From Bradyrhizobium hipponense (lineage in GTDB: Bacteria > Pseudomonadota > Alphaproteobacteria > Rhizobiales > Xanthobacteraceae): a stretch of DNA of 47,972 nucleotides. The translations under genes were made by a program, and so were the position numbers. The stretch spans positions 1 through 47,972 of the forward strand of contig NZ_VSTH01000092.1 in assembly GCF_008123965.1 (NCBI RefSeq), given 5' to 3'. Positions 36,519 to 44,588 of the stretch are shown here, piece by piece. Every line of letters begins with the position of its first letter. Positions within the stretch are counted from its first letter, which is position 1. The notes beneath the pieces are model-generated. The model made no database searches. It worked only from the letters and a program-made list of their open reading frames with translations, and had not been told where the DNA came from.

Positions 36519-36764
36519 TCAGGCCACCTTGTCCTTCAGGACGCATTCCGGCGGACGCGCCTCGCCGGGCTTCAGGTCCGCGGCAAAGCGGTACAGCGTC
36601 GAGCAGTAGGGGCAGATGATCTCGTTGTCGTTGCCGAGGTCGAGGAACACGTGCGGATGATCGAACGGAGGATTGGCGCCCACGCACATGAACTCTTGCG
36701 AGCCGATCTCGATGACGGGAACACCGGCATCGTTATGGAAGTGCGGGACGACATGGTCGGACAT
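36519..36764 (-). CDS. zf-CHCC zinc-finger protein (NDUFS6-like)
   Basis: 81 residues. Likely zinc ligands are Cys27 (EFMCVGANPP), His36 or His38 (FDHPHVFLD), and Cys51/Cys54 (IICPYCSTLYRF), the C-H-C-C pattern of the mitochondrial complex I accessory subunit NDUFS6 and its alphaproteobacterial relatives. A role in complex I assembly or stability is known for the mitochondrial protein and inferred here. No nuo genes are in the window. It is upstream of, and probably cotranscribed with, the FAD monooxygenase gene. Confidence 0.93.
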   Translation of the reverse strand: MSDHVVPHFHNDAGVPVIEIGSQEFMCVGANPPFDHPHVFLDLGNDNEIICPYCSTLYRFAADLKPGEARPPECVLKDKVA

Positions 36765-37056
36765 CGTAACTCATCCTGGAGTGGCAATGGTAGCGAACAC
36801 AATCAACAACTGGCGCGGCTTCTTTAAGGCGCCGCGGACCATACTGGCGAGGGAAGGTGATTGCTAGTCCGGCGGAACCGAAAGGTTCGCAATGCCCCAT
36901 GCTCATTTGCTCTTGCAAATTCGACACAATCTTGCGGCCTGAGAGAAGCCCTTCTTTCGTCGGGGACGTTGTGTCGCAATTTTGGCATACTATGTCTGCG
37001 CACGAGGGTAATTGCGGCAAAAAACCAACCATCAGGCAGGCGTCCAGGCTTTCAGC

Positions 37057-38193
37057 ATGAAGTGGCTGCGAATCAGCACAGCGTTGATCGGGATTGCGGC
37101 ATGCAGCTTCGTGCTCGCGCAGGTAGCGCCGCATGCTCGCCAGGCCGGCGCGATCTTCGCCGCCCAGGACGATCCGGCCGCGCTGTCCGAGCTCAAGCTC
37201 GATACGGTTCTGCGACAGAACGAGCGGTTGGTTCAGGACAACATCGAGGCTGCGCTCGCATCGGGCGATGCCGATCTCGCGAACAGTTTCGTCGTGCTCG
37301 CGCGCGAGCGCAATATCGCGCTTCCCGATGACATCCTCACGCGCGTGAGTGACGCGGTCAAAGAGGAAAATTCGACCTCGTATTTCGCCAGGCGATTCGC
37401 CACCGGCCTCGTCACCGGCAGCGCGGATGACGTCGCAAGCCTGTCCGGAACCGTAGCCGGCGATCTCTTCGTGATCGGCGACATCAGGGACGTCGTTCGC
37501 GAAGGCAAGCATCTCGCTATGGGCGAGGACACTGACCGTCTCGTTCTCGGGCTCGCGGCCGTGGGGCTTGCGGTGACGGCGGCAACCTACGTGTCCGTCG
37601 GGGGCGCGGCGCCGGTTCGCGCCGGGCTGACGCTGGTCAAGGATGCCCGGAAGGTCGGGCGGCTCGGCGAGGGGCTGGCCAAATGGGCCGGCCGGTCGGC
37701 GCGCGAGGTGGTCGATACGCCGATGCTTCAGAACGCGGTCGCCTCTGGTTCGGTGCTACGTCCGGGCGAGACCGCACGCGCCATTAAGGCAGCATTCCAC
37801 GCCGAAAAGGCCGGCGCGCTGGTCCGGCTCGGCAAGGACGTCACGCGCGTCGCCGAAAAGACCGGCGCGCGCGGTGCCATGGACACGCTGCGTATTGCCG
37901 AAGGCCCGAAAGATGTCGCGCGTGCGGCGCGGCTTGCGCAAGCGCAGGGCGGCAAGACGCGCGCGATCATGAAGCTGCTCGGTCGCGGCGCGCTGCTGCT
38001 CGTGGGCGGCGCGTTCGATCTCACGCTCTGGCTGTTCGGCGCCGCATTGACGCTGTTTGGCCTTCTGTCCTCGATCAAGACGACCGCCGAGCGCCTGACC
38101 CAGTCCTGGTGCGATCGCAGACGAGCGCGGCGGCTTCGCCGGGCGCGGATCGCCGGCGAAGCCGATCTGGCGAACGCGGCCCTCACAGCATGA
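37057..38193 (+). CDS. Membrane protein of unknown function
   Basis: 378 residues. An N-terminal hydrophobic segment (WLRISTALIGIAACSFVLA) may be a signal anchor. Next comes a soluble helical part (DPAALSELKLDTVLRQNERL, DADLANSFVVLARERNI). A Gly/Ala-rich hydrophobic stretch lies near 165-195 and a clear transmembrane helix pair near 325-355 (LLLVGGAFDLTLWLFGAALTLFGLL), then a very basic tail (CDRRRARRLRRAR). No named family is recognised. The stop codon TGA lies inside a type F repeat. The start ATG 37057 was chosen as it gives an anchor directly; it has no strong ribosome site. Confidence 0.75.
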   Translation: MKWLRISTALIGIAACSFVLAQVAPHARQAGAIFAAQDDPAALSELKLDTVLRQNERLVQDNIEAALASGDADLANSFVVLARERNIALPDDILTRVSDAVKEENSTSYFARRFATGLVTGSADDVASLSGTVAGDLFVIGDIRDVVREGKHLAMGEDTDRLVLGLAAVGLAVTAATYVSVGGAAPVRAGLTLVKDARKVGRLGEGLAKWAGRSAREVVDTPMLQNAVASGSVLRPGETARAIKAAFHAEKAGALVRLGKDVTRVAEKTGARGAMDTLRIAEGPKDVARAARLAQAQGGKTRAIMKLLGRGALLLVGGAFDLTLWLFGAALTLFGLLSSIKTTAERLTQSWCDRRRARRLRRARIAGEADLANAALTA

Positions 38194-38233
38194 TCCGGAA
38201 AAGTGCCCAGCGGCTTTCCGAAAAGATCATGCT
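38187..38233. repeat. Palindromic repeat, type F, copy 2 (inverted relative to 13156)
   Basis: AGCATGATCCGGAAAAGTGC and the trailing TTTCCGAAAAGATCATGCT pair. Its reverse complement matches 13156-13201 closely. It supplies the stop codon of the preceding gene. Confidence 0.8.
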
Positions 38234-38277
38234 CAAACAATAACCACAACCTTCCCCTCAAGACCGCGGAACAAGTG

Positions 38278-39033
38278 ATGCCGAGCTTTCACAACGGCGC
38301 CGTTGAAATTGCCTATCTCGACGAGGGCGAGGGCGACCCCATCATCCTGGTGCACGGCTTTGCCTCCAGTAAGAACGTGAACTGGGTCTATCCGACCTGG
38401 GTCTCCGAGCTGCGCAAGAACGGACGCCGCGTCATCGCGCTGGACAATCGCGGCCATGGCGAAAGCGCAAAGCTCTACGAGCCCGCGCAGTATTCGATCC
38501 CGACCATGGCCGGCGACGTGCTCGCGCTGATGGATCATCTCGCGATCCCGCAGGCCGACATCATGGGCTATTCGATGGGCGGGCGGATGACCGCGTGGCT
38601 CGGGCTCAACGAACCGCAGCGCTTGCGCTCGGCGATCCTCGGCGGCATCGGCATCGGCGGCCTGATCGATGGGACCGGGCCGGGAGAGAACGTGGCGAAG
38701 GCGCTGGAAGCACCCTCGCTCGATGACGTCACCGATCCCATGGGCCGCACCTTCCGCGCCTTCGCCGATCAGACCCGTTCCGACCGTCATGCGCTCGTCG
38801 CCTGCCTGCGCGGCACGCGCGACCTCATGACGAAGGAGGAAGCCGCGGGTATCGACGTGCCCGTGCTGATCGCGGTCGGCAGCACCGACGACGTCGCAGG
38901 CTCCGCCAGCGCACTCGGCGCACTCATCCCCGGCTCGGAAGTGCTTGAGATCCCCAACCGCGACCACATGCGTGCCGTCGGCGACAAGGTCTACAAGACC
39001 GGCGTGCTCGATTTCCTCTCACGCCGCGGCTGA
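38278..39033 (+). CDS. Alpha/beta hydrolase
   Basis: 251 residues. The fold's oxyanion motif is LVHGFASS, the nucleophile elbow is GYSMGG with Ser99, the acid lies in AVGSTDDVAG and the His in IPNRDHMRAVGD. The start is ATG 38278; a longer frame starts inside the type F repeat. Substrate unknown; similar proteins are esterases or lactonases. The last 15 bp overlap the end of the convergent membrane-protein gene at 39019. Confidence 0.92.
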   Translation: MPSFHNGAVEIAYLDEGEGDPIILVHGFASSKNVNWVYPTWVSELRKNGRRVIALDNRGHGESAKLYEPAQYSIPTMAGDVLALMDHLAIPQADIMGYSMGGRMTAWLGLNEPQRLRSAILGGIGIGGLIDGTGPGENVAKALEAPSLDDVTDPMGRTFRAFADQTRSDRHALVACLRGTRDLMTKEEAAGIDVPVLIAVGSTDDVAGSASALGALIPGSEVLEIPNRDHMRAVGDKVYKTGVLDFLSRRG

Positions 39034-40395
39034 GATGTCGTCCGCGGGCTCGTCGTCGCCCAAACGGCGTGTCAGCGCCGTCAGCACCACGAAGGTCGCC
39101 AGCCACACCATCCGCGCGCCGTAGCGGTCGTGCGGACCGGAGATGACGGCGCAGATGAAGGCATTGCCGAGCAGTGCCAAGGTGACGGTCGCCGCCAGCA
39201 GCGTCAGATCGTCGAGCCTGCGCTTCGCCAGCGAATGCGCGAGCAGTGCGACGAGCGCCAGCATCGAGACCAGCGCCACCGGAACGTGCAGCCAGTTGAC
39301 GGTGTCGAAATTGACGGCCCAGTGCTGCTGGCGCGCCGCGCGCATCGGCGCGACCTGCGCCGGAATATAGCGTTCGATGATGCCGTAGGTGTGCGGGATC
39401 CAGCCATTGGCGCCTTCGCCGGTCGCGACATGGAGCAATTGCTGCCCGGTCGCCCGCAAGGCGGCACCGGCCTGCCAGGCCGGATAGTCGGAGAGCGAAT
39501 GGACGACGATGTAGCTCATCTCGTCGTTCATGCCTTCGAACCGGCCGAGCGTGTTGAACATGCTCTTGCCCCACAGGAACTCGTCTGCGGTCGCCGGCAG
39601 TTCATTGCGATAGGGACAGAGCTTGAATCGTTCGCGCGGACAGTGATCGCTGAGATAGCGCGCGACGATGCCGTCCTGCATCATGCGGCCGAACGCGACG
39701 CCGTAGCCGCCGGGCGTCCAGGCCCATTGGCCCGACAGCGCGAAATTCGCCGACACCAGCATCAGGCTGCCTGCGACGATGGACAGGCTCGCCTGCGCCA
39801 ACCCCGACAGCGGCAGCCGGCGTCCCACCAGCGGCCGCGCCATCCAGCCGGCGGCGCAGAGCCCGAGCAGCACGCCGAGCGTGGCGCTGTGGGTCGCCGC
39901 GGCAAAGGCGGTGAAGACGAACAGTGCGACCTTTTCGAGTGCCGAGATCCGACGTCCCCCGACGACGAGGAGAAACAGCGACAGCACCGACAACCCTGCA
40001 AAGATGTCGGTGAGCAGCATGCTGGTAAGCCAGGGCAGGGCGGTCGACAGGATCAGGAGCAGGCTGATCGCGACAAACCGGTACGTCTGCATCAATCCGA
40101 GCACGCGTAGCGTGAGCTGCAGCAGCCACAGCGTCGCCAGCGACTGGACGGCGAGGTTGATCCAGAAGCCGTAGCTTTCGCCATAGTGCAGATAGAGGCC
40201 GAACGCGGTGGAGCGGCTCGGGACGAGATAGCCCTCGTACCAGCGCGCCAGATAGCCGCCGGTATCCCATTGAAGCAGGGGGTAGCCATTCCAGAACGCC
40301 GGCGCGAGCATGAAGAGGGGCAGGGCCAGCGCGGCCAGCCGCAGCCAGAACGAGCCCGCGGCGCGCGCGCGCAAACTTTCGGTGGTGGTGCTCAA
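39019..40395 (-). CDS. Polytopic membrane protein, GT-C glycosyltransferase-like
   Basis: 458 residues with about 9-11 helices. The first periplasmic loop contains NGYPLLQWDTGGYLARWYEG, with an Asp where GT-C enzymes bind metal-phosphate sugars. A large loop holds two Cys (DHCPRERFKLCPYRNE) that may form a disulfide. A second long loop carries NGWIPHTYGIIERYIPA. The family is not recognised; resemblance to lipid-linked sugar transferases is inference. The start is TTG at 40395; no nearer ATG keeps the first helix. The gene is convergent with and overlaps the alpha/beta hydrolase by 15 bp. Confidence 0.78.
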   Translation of the reverse strand: MSTTTESLRARAAGSFWLRLAALALPLFMLAPAFWNGYPLLQWDTGGYLARWYEGYLVPSRSTAFGLYLHYGESYGFWINLAVQSLATLWLLQLTLRVLGLMQTYRFVAISLLLILSTALPWLTSMLLTDIFAGLSVLSLFLLVVGGRRISALEKVALFVFTAFAAATHSATLGVLLGLCAAGWMARPLVGRRLPLSGLAQASLSIVAGSLMLVSANFALSGQWAWTPGGYGVAFGRMMQDGIVARYLSDHCPRERFKLCPYRNELPATADEFLWGKSMFNTLGRFEGMNDEMSYIVVHSLSDYPAWQAGAALRATGQQLLHVATGEGANGWIPHTYGIIERYIPAQVAPMRAARQQHWAVNFDTVNWLHVPVALVSMLALVALLAHSLAKRRLDDLTLLAATVTLALLGNAFICAVISGPHDRYGARMVWLATFVVLTALTRRLGDDEPADDISAAA

Positions 40396-40670
40396 AACCG
40401 CTCCATCGTCGTTCGGACCATGACCGCAATAAGGGTCCGGACGGAATTCACCAATAGTTTGACGCCGCCCGGCTTGAATTTGGCAGAACTCTGACCACTT
40501 TGAGCCGACCCTGCCGCCTGGGGCGTCAGGGGAAAGTGTTGTGATTCAAGGCGTTGGCAGGCTTTCGCGGGGCAAGGTGCAGTTCACTCTCAGGCAAGCC
40601 GGTCAGGACTTTGTCGCCTATACTGTGCTATAGAGCCAGCAAAGCGGGCCAATTCGAAAGAGCAGTTTCC

Positions 40671-41495
40671 ATGGCAGTGCATCAGGTCAATCCGGGAGGA
40701 AAGCTCGCATCGCTCGACCCGATCTGGCAGCGGGTCCGGGGCGAAGCGGAGGACATCGTCCATCGCGAGCCAGAGCTTGCGACCTTCATCTATTCGACGG
40801 TGCTGCATCACAGCCGTCTGGAAGATTCGGTGATCCATCGCCTCGCCGACCGGCTCGATCACACCGCGCTGTCGGGCGATCTCGTGCGCCAGACCTATGA
40901 TGAGGCGCTGCGCGACGATCCGGATCTCGGCAACGCCTTCCGCGCCGATCTCGTCGCCGTTTACGACCGCGATCCCGCGACCTCGCGCTTCATCGATCCC
41001 TTGCTCTACTTCAAGGGCTTTCACGCGATCCAGACCCATCGCCTGGCGCACTGGCTCTGGCTGAAGGGCCGCAAGGATTTTGCGTATTACCTCCAGAGCC
41101 GGTCGTCGGCGGTGTTCCAGACCGACATCAATCCCGCCGCGCGCATCGGCCGCGGCATCTTCCTCGACCACGCCACCGGTTTCGTCTGCGGTGAGACCGC
41201 TGTCATCGAGGACGACGTCTCGATCCTGCACGGCGTCACGCTCGGCGGCACCGGCAAGGAGAACGAGGACCGTCATCCCAAGATCCGCCACGGTGTCTTG
41301 ATCGGTGCAGGCGCAAAGATCCTCGGCAATATCGAGATCGGCCATTGCGCGCGCATCGCCGCCGGCTCGGTCGTGGTGAAGCCGGTGCCGCACAACGTCA
41401 CGGTCGCCGGCGTGCCCGCCAAGATCGTCGGCGAAGCTGGCTGCGCCGAGCCCTCGCGCACCATGGATCAGATGATCAACGCGATGGGACTCTGA
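40671..41495 (+). CDS. cysE: Serine O-acetyltransferase
   Basis: 274 residues. The N-terminal helical SATase domain (IWQRVRGEAEDIVHREPELA through HRLAHWLW) is followed by the left-handed beta-helix of hexapeptide repeats, with the catalytic His-Asp region in GIFLDHATGFVCGETAVIED and DVSILHGVTLGGTGKE. It makes O-acetyl-L-serine from acetyl-CoA and serine for cysteine synthesis. MAVHQVNPGGK from ATG 40671 was chosen; an in-frame ATG at 40554 would add 39 residues with no family match. A hairpin terminator follows, then a DUF3126-type gene. Confidence 0.95.
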   Translation: MAVHQVNPGGKLASLDPIWQRVRGEAEDIVHREPELATFIYSTVLHHSRLEDSVIHRLADRLDHTALSGDLVRQTYDEALRDDPDLGNAFRADLVAVYDRDPATSRFIDPLLYFKGFHAIQTHRLAHWLWLKGRKDFAYYLQSRSSAVFQTDINPAARIGRGIFLDHATGFVCGETAVIEDDVSILHGVTLGGTGKENEDRHPKIRHGVLIGAGAKILGNIEIGHCARIAAGSVVVKPVPHNVTVAGVPAKIVGEAGCAEPSRTMDQMINAMGL

Positions 41496-41517
41496 GGTGG
41501 GGCTTTGAGCTTGAAGA

Positions 41518-41541
41518 GGGCCTGATTTTCCGGCCCTTTCT
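41518..41541 (+). terminator. Weak intrinsic terminator after cysE
   Basis: AGGGCC-TGATTTTCC-GGCCCT followed by TT, 23 bp after the stop codon. The stem is only 6 bp and the T-run is short, so it may terminate partly or not at all. Confidence 0.5.
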
Positions 41542-41631
41542 CGCCCCCAAATTCTTTGACAATTGATGCTGGCGGTTCGTCGCGTCTCGTCCTAAAACCC
41601 CGCCAACCCAGATTTGGATTGGAGACTTGCC

Positions 41632-41850
41632 GTGGACGTCAAGGAAGTAAGGAAGCTCGACGCGTATTTGAAGCGCGTATTCGGCAATCCGAAGATCCGC
41701 GTCGTGCCGCGGCCGAAGAAGGATGATTCCGCCGAGGTCTATATCGGCGAGGAGTTCATCGGCGTGCTGTTCGTCGACGACGAGGACGATGATCGCTCGT
41801 TCCAGTTCCAGATGGCGATCCTCGAGGACGATCTCGTCGATCAGGAATAG
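41632..41850 (+). CDS. DUF3126-like small protein
   Basis: 72 residues from GTG 41632 with GGAG at 41621-41624. The sequence (VDVKEVRKLDAYLKRVFGNP, then IRVVPRPKKDDSAEVYIGEE, FIGVLFVDDEDDDRSFQFQM) matches the small alphaproteobacterial DUF3126 family, usually found just after cysE, as here. The function is unknown. The family name is from memory and not from a search. Confidence 0.85.
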   Translation: MDVKEVRKLDAYLKRVFGNPKIRVVPRPKKDDSAEVYIGEEFIGVLFVDDEDDDRSFQFQMAILEDDLVDQE

Positions 41851-41864
41851 GCGCGCTCTCTCTC

Positions 41865-41945
41865 CGTCATTGCGAGCGAAGCGAAGCAATCCAGAAATCT
41901 TTCTGCGGAGGGATTCTGGGTTGCTTTGCTTTGCTCGCAGTGACG
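41865..41945. repeat. Palindromic repeat, type A
   Basis: CGTCATTGCGAGCGAAGCGA pairs with TTGCTTTGCTCGCAGTGACG; the right arm has drifted (AGTGACG). It lies between the DUF3126-type gene and the thioesterase pseudogene. Confidence 0.88.
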
Positions 41946-41949
41946 AGCA

Positions 41950-42362
41950 TCAGCGTCGCGGCTGCATAACTCTATCTCTTGCAAGAATGCGCAGGCGGGC
42001 CGTGGCATCAGCGACGATGCGCCCCTCCGTATCGATGAGCTCCGCTTGCACAATCATGTCGCGCTCCGTCCGCTCGACAACGCGCGCTTGCGCCGTGATC
42101 GGCCCAACCGTCGCGGGCTTCAGGAAGCGTGTATTCAGGCTCTTTGTGACCACCGTCAGGTCGGGCGACAGCGCGGCCAGCGCCCATCCCGGTGGCGGAA
42201 TCCAGCATGGCGGCCAAGAATACACGTTGGATCGTCCCATGACTGTTGGTGCGGGCTGCGCGTGGAAATGGATCAGGCATGCCCGCCCTCGTCCAAGCCG
42301 AGCCATTCGCGTCCAAGCAATTGGGCGCCTGGTGGCAGATTTGCTGCCGCGTCGTCAAGAGA
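41950..42362 (-). pseudogene. PaaI/hotdog-type thioesterase with frameshifts
   Basis: The minus strand reads as one thioesterase only when three frames are joined. 42362 to about 42276 gives LPPGAQLLGREWLGLDEGG, ending in a stop. The next frame gives CLIHFHAQPAPT, then another gives NSHGTIQRVFLAAMLDSATG. A return to the second frame gives GWALAALSPDLTVVTKSLNTRFLKPA through to the stop near 41950. These are consecutive parts of a hotdog-fold acyl-CoA thioesterase (the catalytic NSHGTIQ-type loop is present). At least three single-base shifts fall within about 90 bp, so the gene is broken unless the sequence has errors there. Confidence 0.75.
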
Positions 42363-42438
42363 TCCCTTCAACAGTCGGTCGCCGCATTGGCGCCTACGTA
42401 TCTGGCCTGCAAGGGAATGCTTGCGTCTCGGTCGCGGC

Positions 42439-44280
42439 TCAGTCGCACACTTCCGTTTGAGATCCTCCGAGGTTTCCATTCCTCGGGTTAACAATGCGAC
42501 AGCCGGACTTGACCGGCCGACAGCCTCCAGTGTTGCAAAGGATTTGACCAGACGCCTGCGGCTTCGCGGGTGCGGCTTCGATCTGCTTCCGCTCCGCGTC
42601 TCGCTTCTTGGTATCCTCGCGGGTCGCAACGGGCTTCTTGTCCTGAACTTTCTCGCATTCATTATCGTCATTGACGCGATAGCCGGCGCGGCAGGCGATC
42701 TTCACGCAAGCGTCGCCATCGGCCTTGAAACCGTGATCGCACACCAGCGGGCAGACCCGGCCCGGCTTGGCCTTGATGGCATCGAGCGCGTCGAAGCTCG
42801 CGAGCTTGGCGTCGAACTTCGTCCCGGCATATTTGTTGAACAGCGTCAGCGAACGTTGCGACGACGCATTCCAGTCGCCATCGGCAGCGGTCGTCAGACA
42901 GCCGACGCGGCGCAGCTCGGACTGAACCAGCTTCGCCGTCTCTGCGGGGGACAGACTCGGCTGCGATGCGGTTGGTGCGACAGCCGCAACCTTCTGTGGG
43001 GTGTCGGTAACCTGCTGCTTCTCTGTAGTCCGCTGTTCGGCGACCTGCTTGGTGTCATTTGCCAGCCTCTCGGCAAGCGCCTTCTCGGCGGCCTGCTTGT
43101 CGGCCAGCGCCTTGGCCGCTGCGGCCTCGGCCTCCTTCCGGCGCTGCTCGGCTGCGGCCGCCTTGGCCTCCTCGACCTGCTTGGCTTTCTCCGCCGCCGC
43201 CTTGGCGTCCTCAGCGGCCTTCGCGGCTGCAGCGGCTTTCTCCTGTTCGGTCTTCTTGGTGCGGTCGAGTGCCAGCCTTGCCTTCTCGTCCTCGGCTTGC
43301 CTGGCCTTTTCCGCAGCGGCAGCGCGGGTTTCTTCAGCGGCGATCTTGTTCAATTGCCCCTTGGCGAGGTCGGCATAAAAACCGCTGGGAAAGCGGTTGA
43401 GAAAGGCTGTCCATCCGTCACGCGTGCCAAGCTGGAGCGCCAGCTCATAGTCGCGCCGGATTTCGGCATCCGGGTTGGCCTGCGGCCCGGCGACAACGGG
43501 CTTCGCTGCAACCAGCGGCACGTCATCGCCTCCAAGCGAGCCGTACACATATGGTTCCTGCTTGTAGCCGGTGGTCTTGAGAACGTCGTCACGGACGAAG
43601 CCAAAGGCCTTGCGCAGGTCGAGGCCCGGCATCGGCAGACGTTCGACGAGCGCCGTGGCAAACGGGCTGTTCTTCGCGTCACCGTCCGAGGCAGTCGAGC
43701 CCGCTTTCGCCGCGAAGGCAATCATGGTGTTCGGGCTGGTCGGCTCGACCTTGGCAAGGCCGCGGCCGATGGCCCGGGCGGCAATCGTCCGCTTCATGGT
43801 CTTGGCGAACGGATTGTCGCGGCAGGCGTCCAGGATGACGAGGCGGAGCTGCTTGGCGGGTTCGACGGCAAACAGGGCACGGTCGAGCGGCAGCGTTTCA
43901 TCGAGGACGTCGCTGTCGGTCTCGAGCGTCGCGTCGGTGGGGATCAGGTAATTGGTCCCGTCGAGCTCAATGCCGTGACCGGCATAATAGACCACCGCAA
44001 CGTCGGCCTCGCGTGCCTTGCCGCCAAAATCGCGCAGCGCCTTGCGCATCTCGGCCACGTTCAGGTCGAGCTTGACGTCGACCGTATCGAAGCCGGCCTT
44101 TCTGAACATGCCGCCGACCAGCGCGGCATCGTTCGCCGGGTTCGCCAGCTTCGCCACGTTCTTGTAGGCCGAATTGCCCATGACGAGCGCGACGCGCTTC
44201 TCCGCCAGCGCAGAGCCGGTCCCAAGCCAGGTCGCTAGGCAGCTCGCAATAATCAGTAAACCAAACAGCCGAAGCCGCAT
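42439..44280 (-). CDS. Secreted/periplasmic caspase-like (peptidase C14) protein with coiled-coil and Cys-rich C terminus
   Basis: 613 residues. A signal peptide (RLRLFGLLIIASCLATWLG) ends at ALA-E near 26. The caspase-like domain (about 27-250) has catalytic His102 (YYAGHGIELDG) and Cys153 (VILDACRDNPF). Residues about 320-440 form a long Ala/Glu/Lys coiled coil (AAEKARQAEDEKARLALD and repeats). Then come a peptidoglycan-binding-like segment (SELRRVGCLTTAADGDWNAS) and a Cys-rich EGF-like tail (CPLVCDHGFKADGDACVKIAC). ATG 44280 gives the signal peptide directly. The substrate is unknown. It runs towards the broken thioesterase gene. Confidence 0.93.
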   Translation of the reverse strand: MRLRLFGLLIIASCLATWLGTGSALAEKRVALVMGNSAYKNVAKLANPANDAALVGGMFRKAGFDTVDVKLDLNVAEMRKALRDFGGKAREADVAVVYYAGHGIELDGTNYLIPTDATLETDSDVLDETLPLDRALFAVEPAKQLRLVILDACRDNPFAKTMKRTIAARAIGRGLAKVEPTSPNTMIAFAAKAGSTASDGDAKNSPFATALVERLPMPGLDLRKAFGFVRDDVLKTTGYKQEPYVYGSLGGDDVPLVAAKPVVAGPQANPDAEIRRDYELALQLGTRDGWTAFLNRFPSGFYADLAKGQLNKIAAEETRAAAAEKARQAEDEKARLALDRTKKTEQEKAAAAAKAAEDAKAAAEKAKQVEEAKAAAAEQRRKEAEAAAAKALADKQAAEKALAERLANDTKQVAEQRTTEKQQVTDTPQKVAAVAPTASQPSLSPAETAKLVQSELRRVGCLTTAADGDWNASSQRSLTLFNKYAGTKFDAKLASFDALDAIKAKPGRVCPLVCDHGFKADGDACVKIACRAGYRVNDDNECEKVQDKKPVATREDTKKRDAERKQIEAAPAKPQASGQILCNTGGCRPVKSGCRIVNPRNGNLGGSQTEVCD

Positions 44281-44588
44281 TCCAGCCCCCGAATGCAATA
44301 GCGTCAGATTATTCGCAGAATGGCCAAAAGCAAATCTGCGATCAGTGATGTCAGTCACACATCTCTGCGGCCGTCCAAGCAACTCGGCTCAGGTAGGAGA
44401 TGTATCACCGCATCGTTTCAAATCGATTGCCCCATGATGCCCATTATGCGCTTGTTTTGCCCGACGGATCAACGGCTATTCGAAAAATACGAAAATGCTC
44501 GATGCTGCCAATGCTTGGCTACTGTGCATGGGGTTGTTTTCGAGTTTTTATTTTGGAGGCTCCAGCCGATCCCGCGGCGGGGCCGCGC
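44281..44588. other. Intergenic region without a gene (308 bp)
   Basis: It lies upstream of the caspase-like gene and downstream of the unknown membrane protein. It is less GC-rich than the genes. The part near 44450-44560 (TTGTTTTGCCCGACGG..., CTACTGTGCATGGGGTTGTT) resembles a dispersed noncoding module remembered from Bradyrhizobium genomes. No reading frame with coding character is visible. Confidence 0.4.

Noticed and set aside
36960..37000. Sigma-70 promoter (TTGTGT...TACTAT) before the unknown membrane protein
   Set aside because: The spacer is about 13 bases, too short for a standard promoter, and no second line of evidence is available.
42046..44238. 730-codon open frame on the plus strand opposite the caspase-like gene
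   Set aside because: It is the mirror of a GC-rich real gene with a signal peptide and catalytic His/Cys. The plus-strand product has no family character.
42439..44280. Caspase-like protein as a gasdermin or other abortive-infection effector
   Set aside because: It has a signal peptide and no adjacent gasdermin, sensor or nuclease gene, so a defence role is not supported by context.
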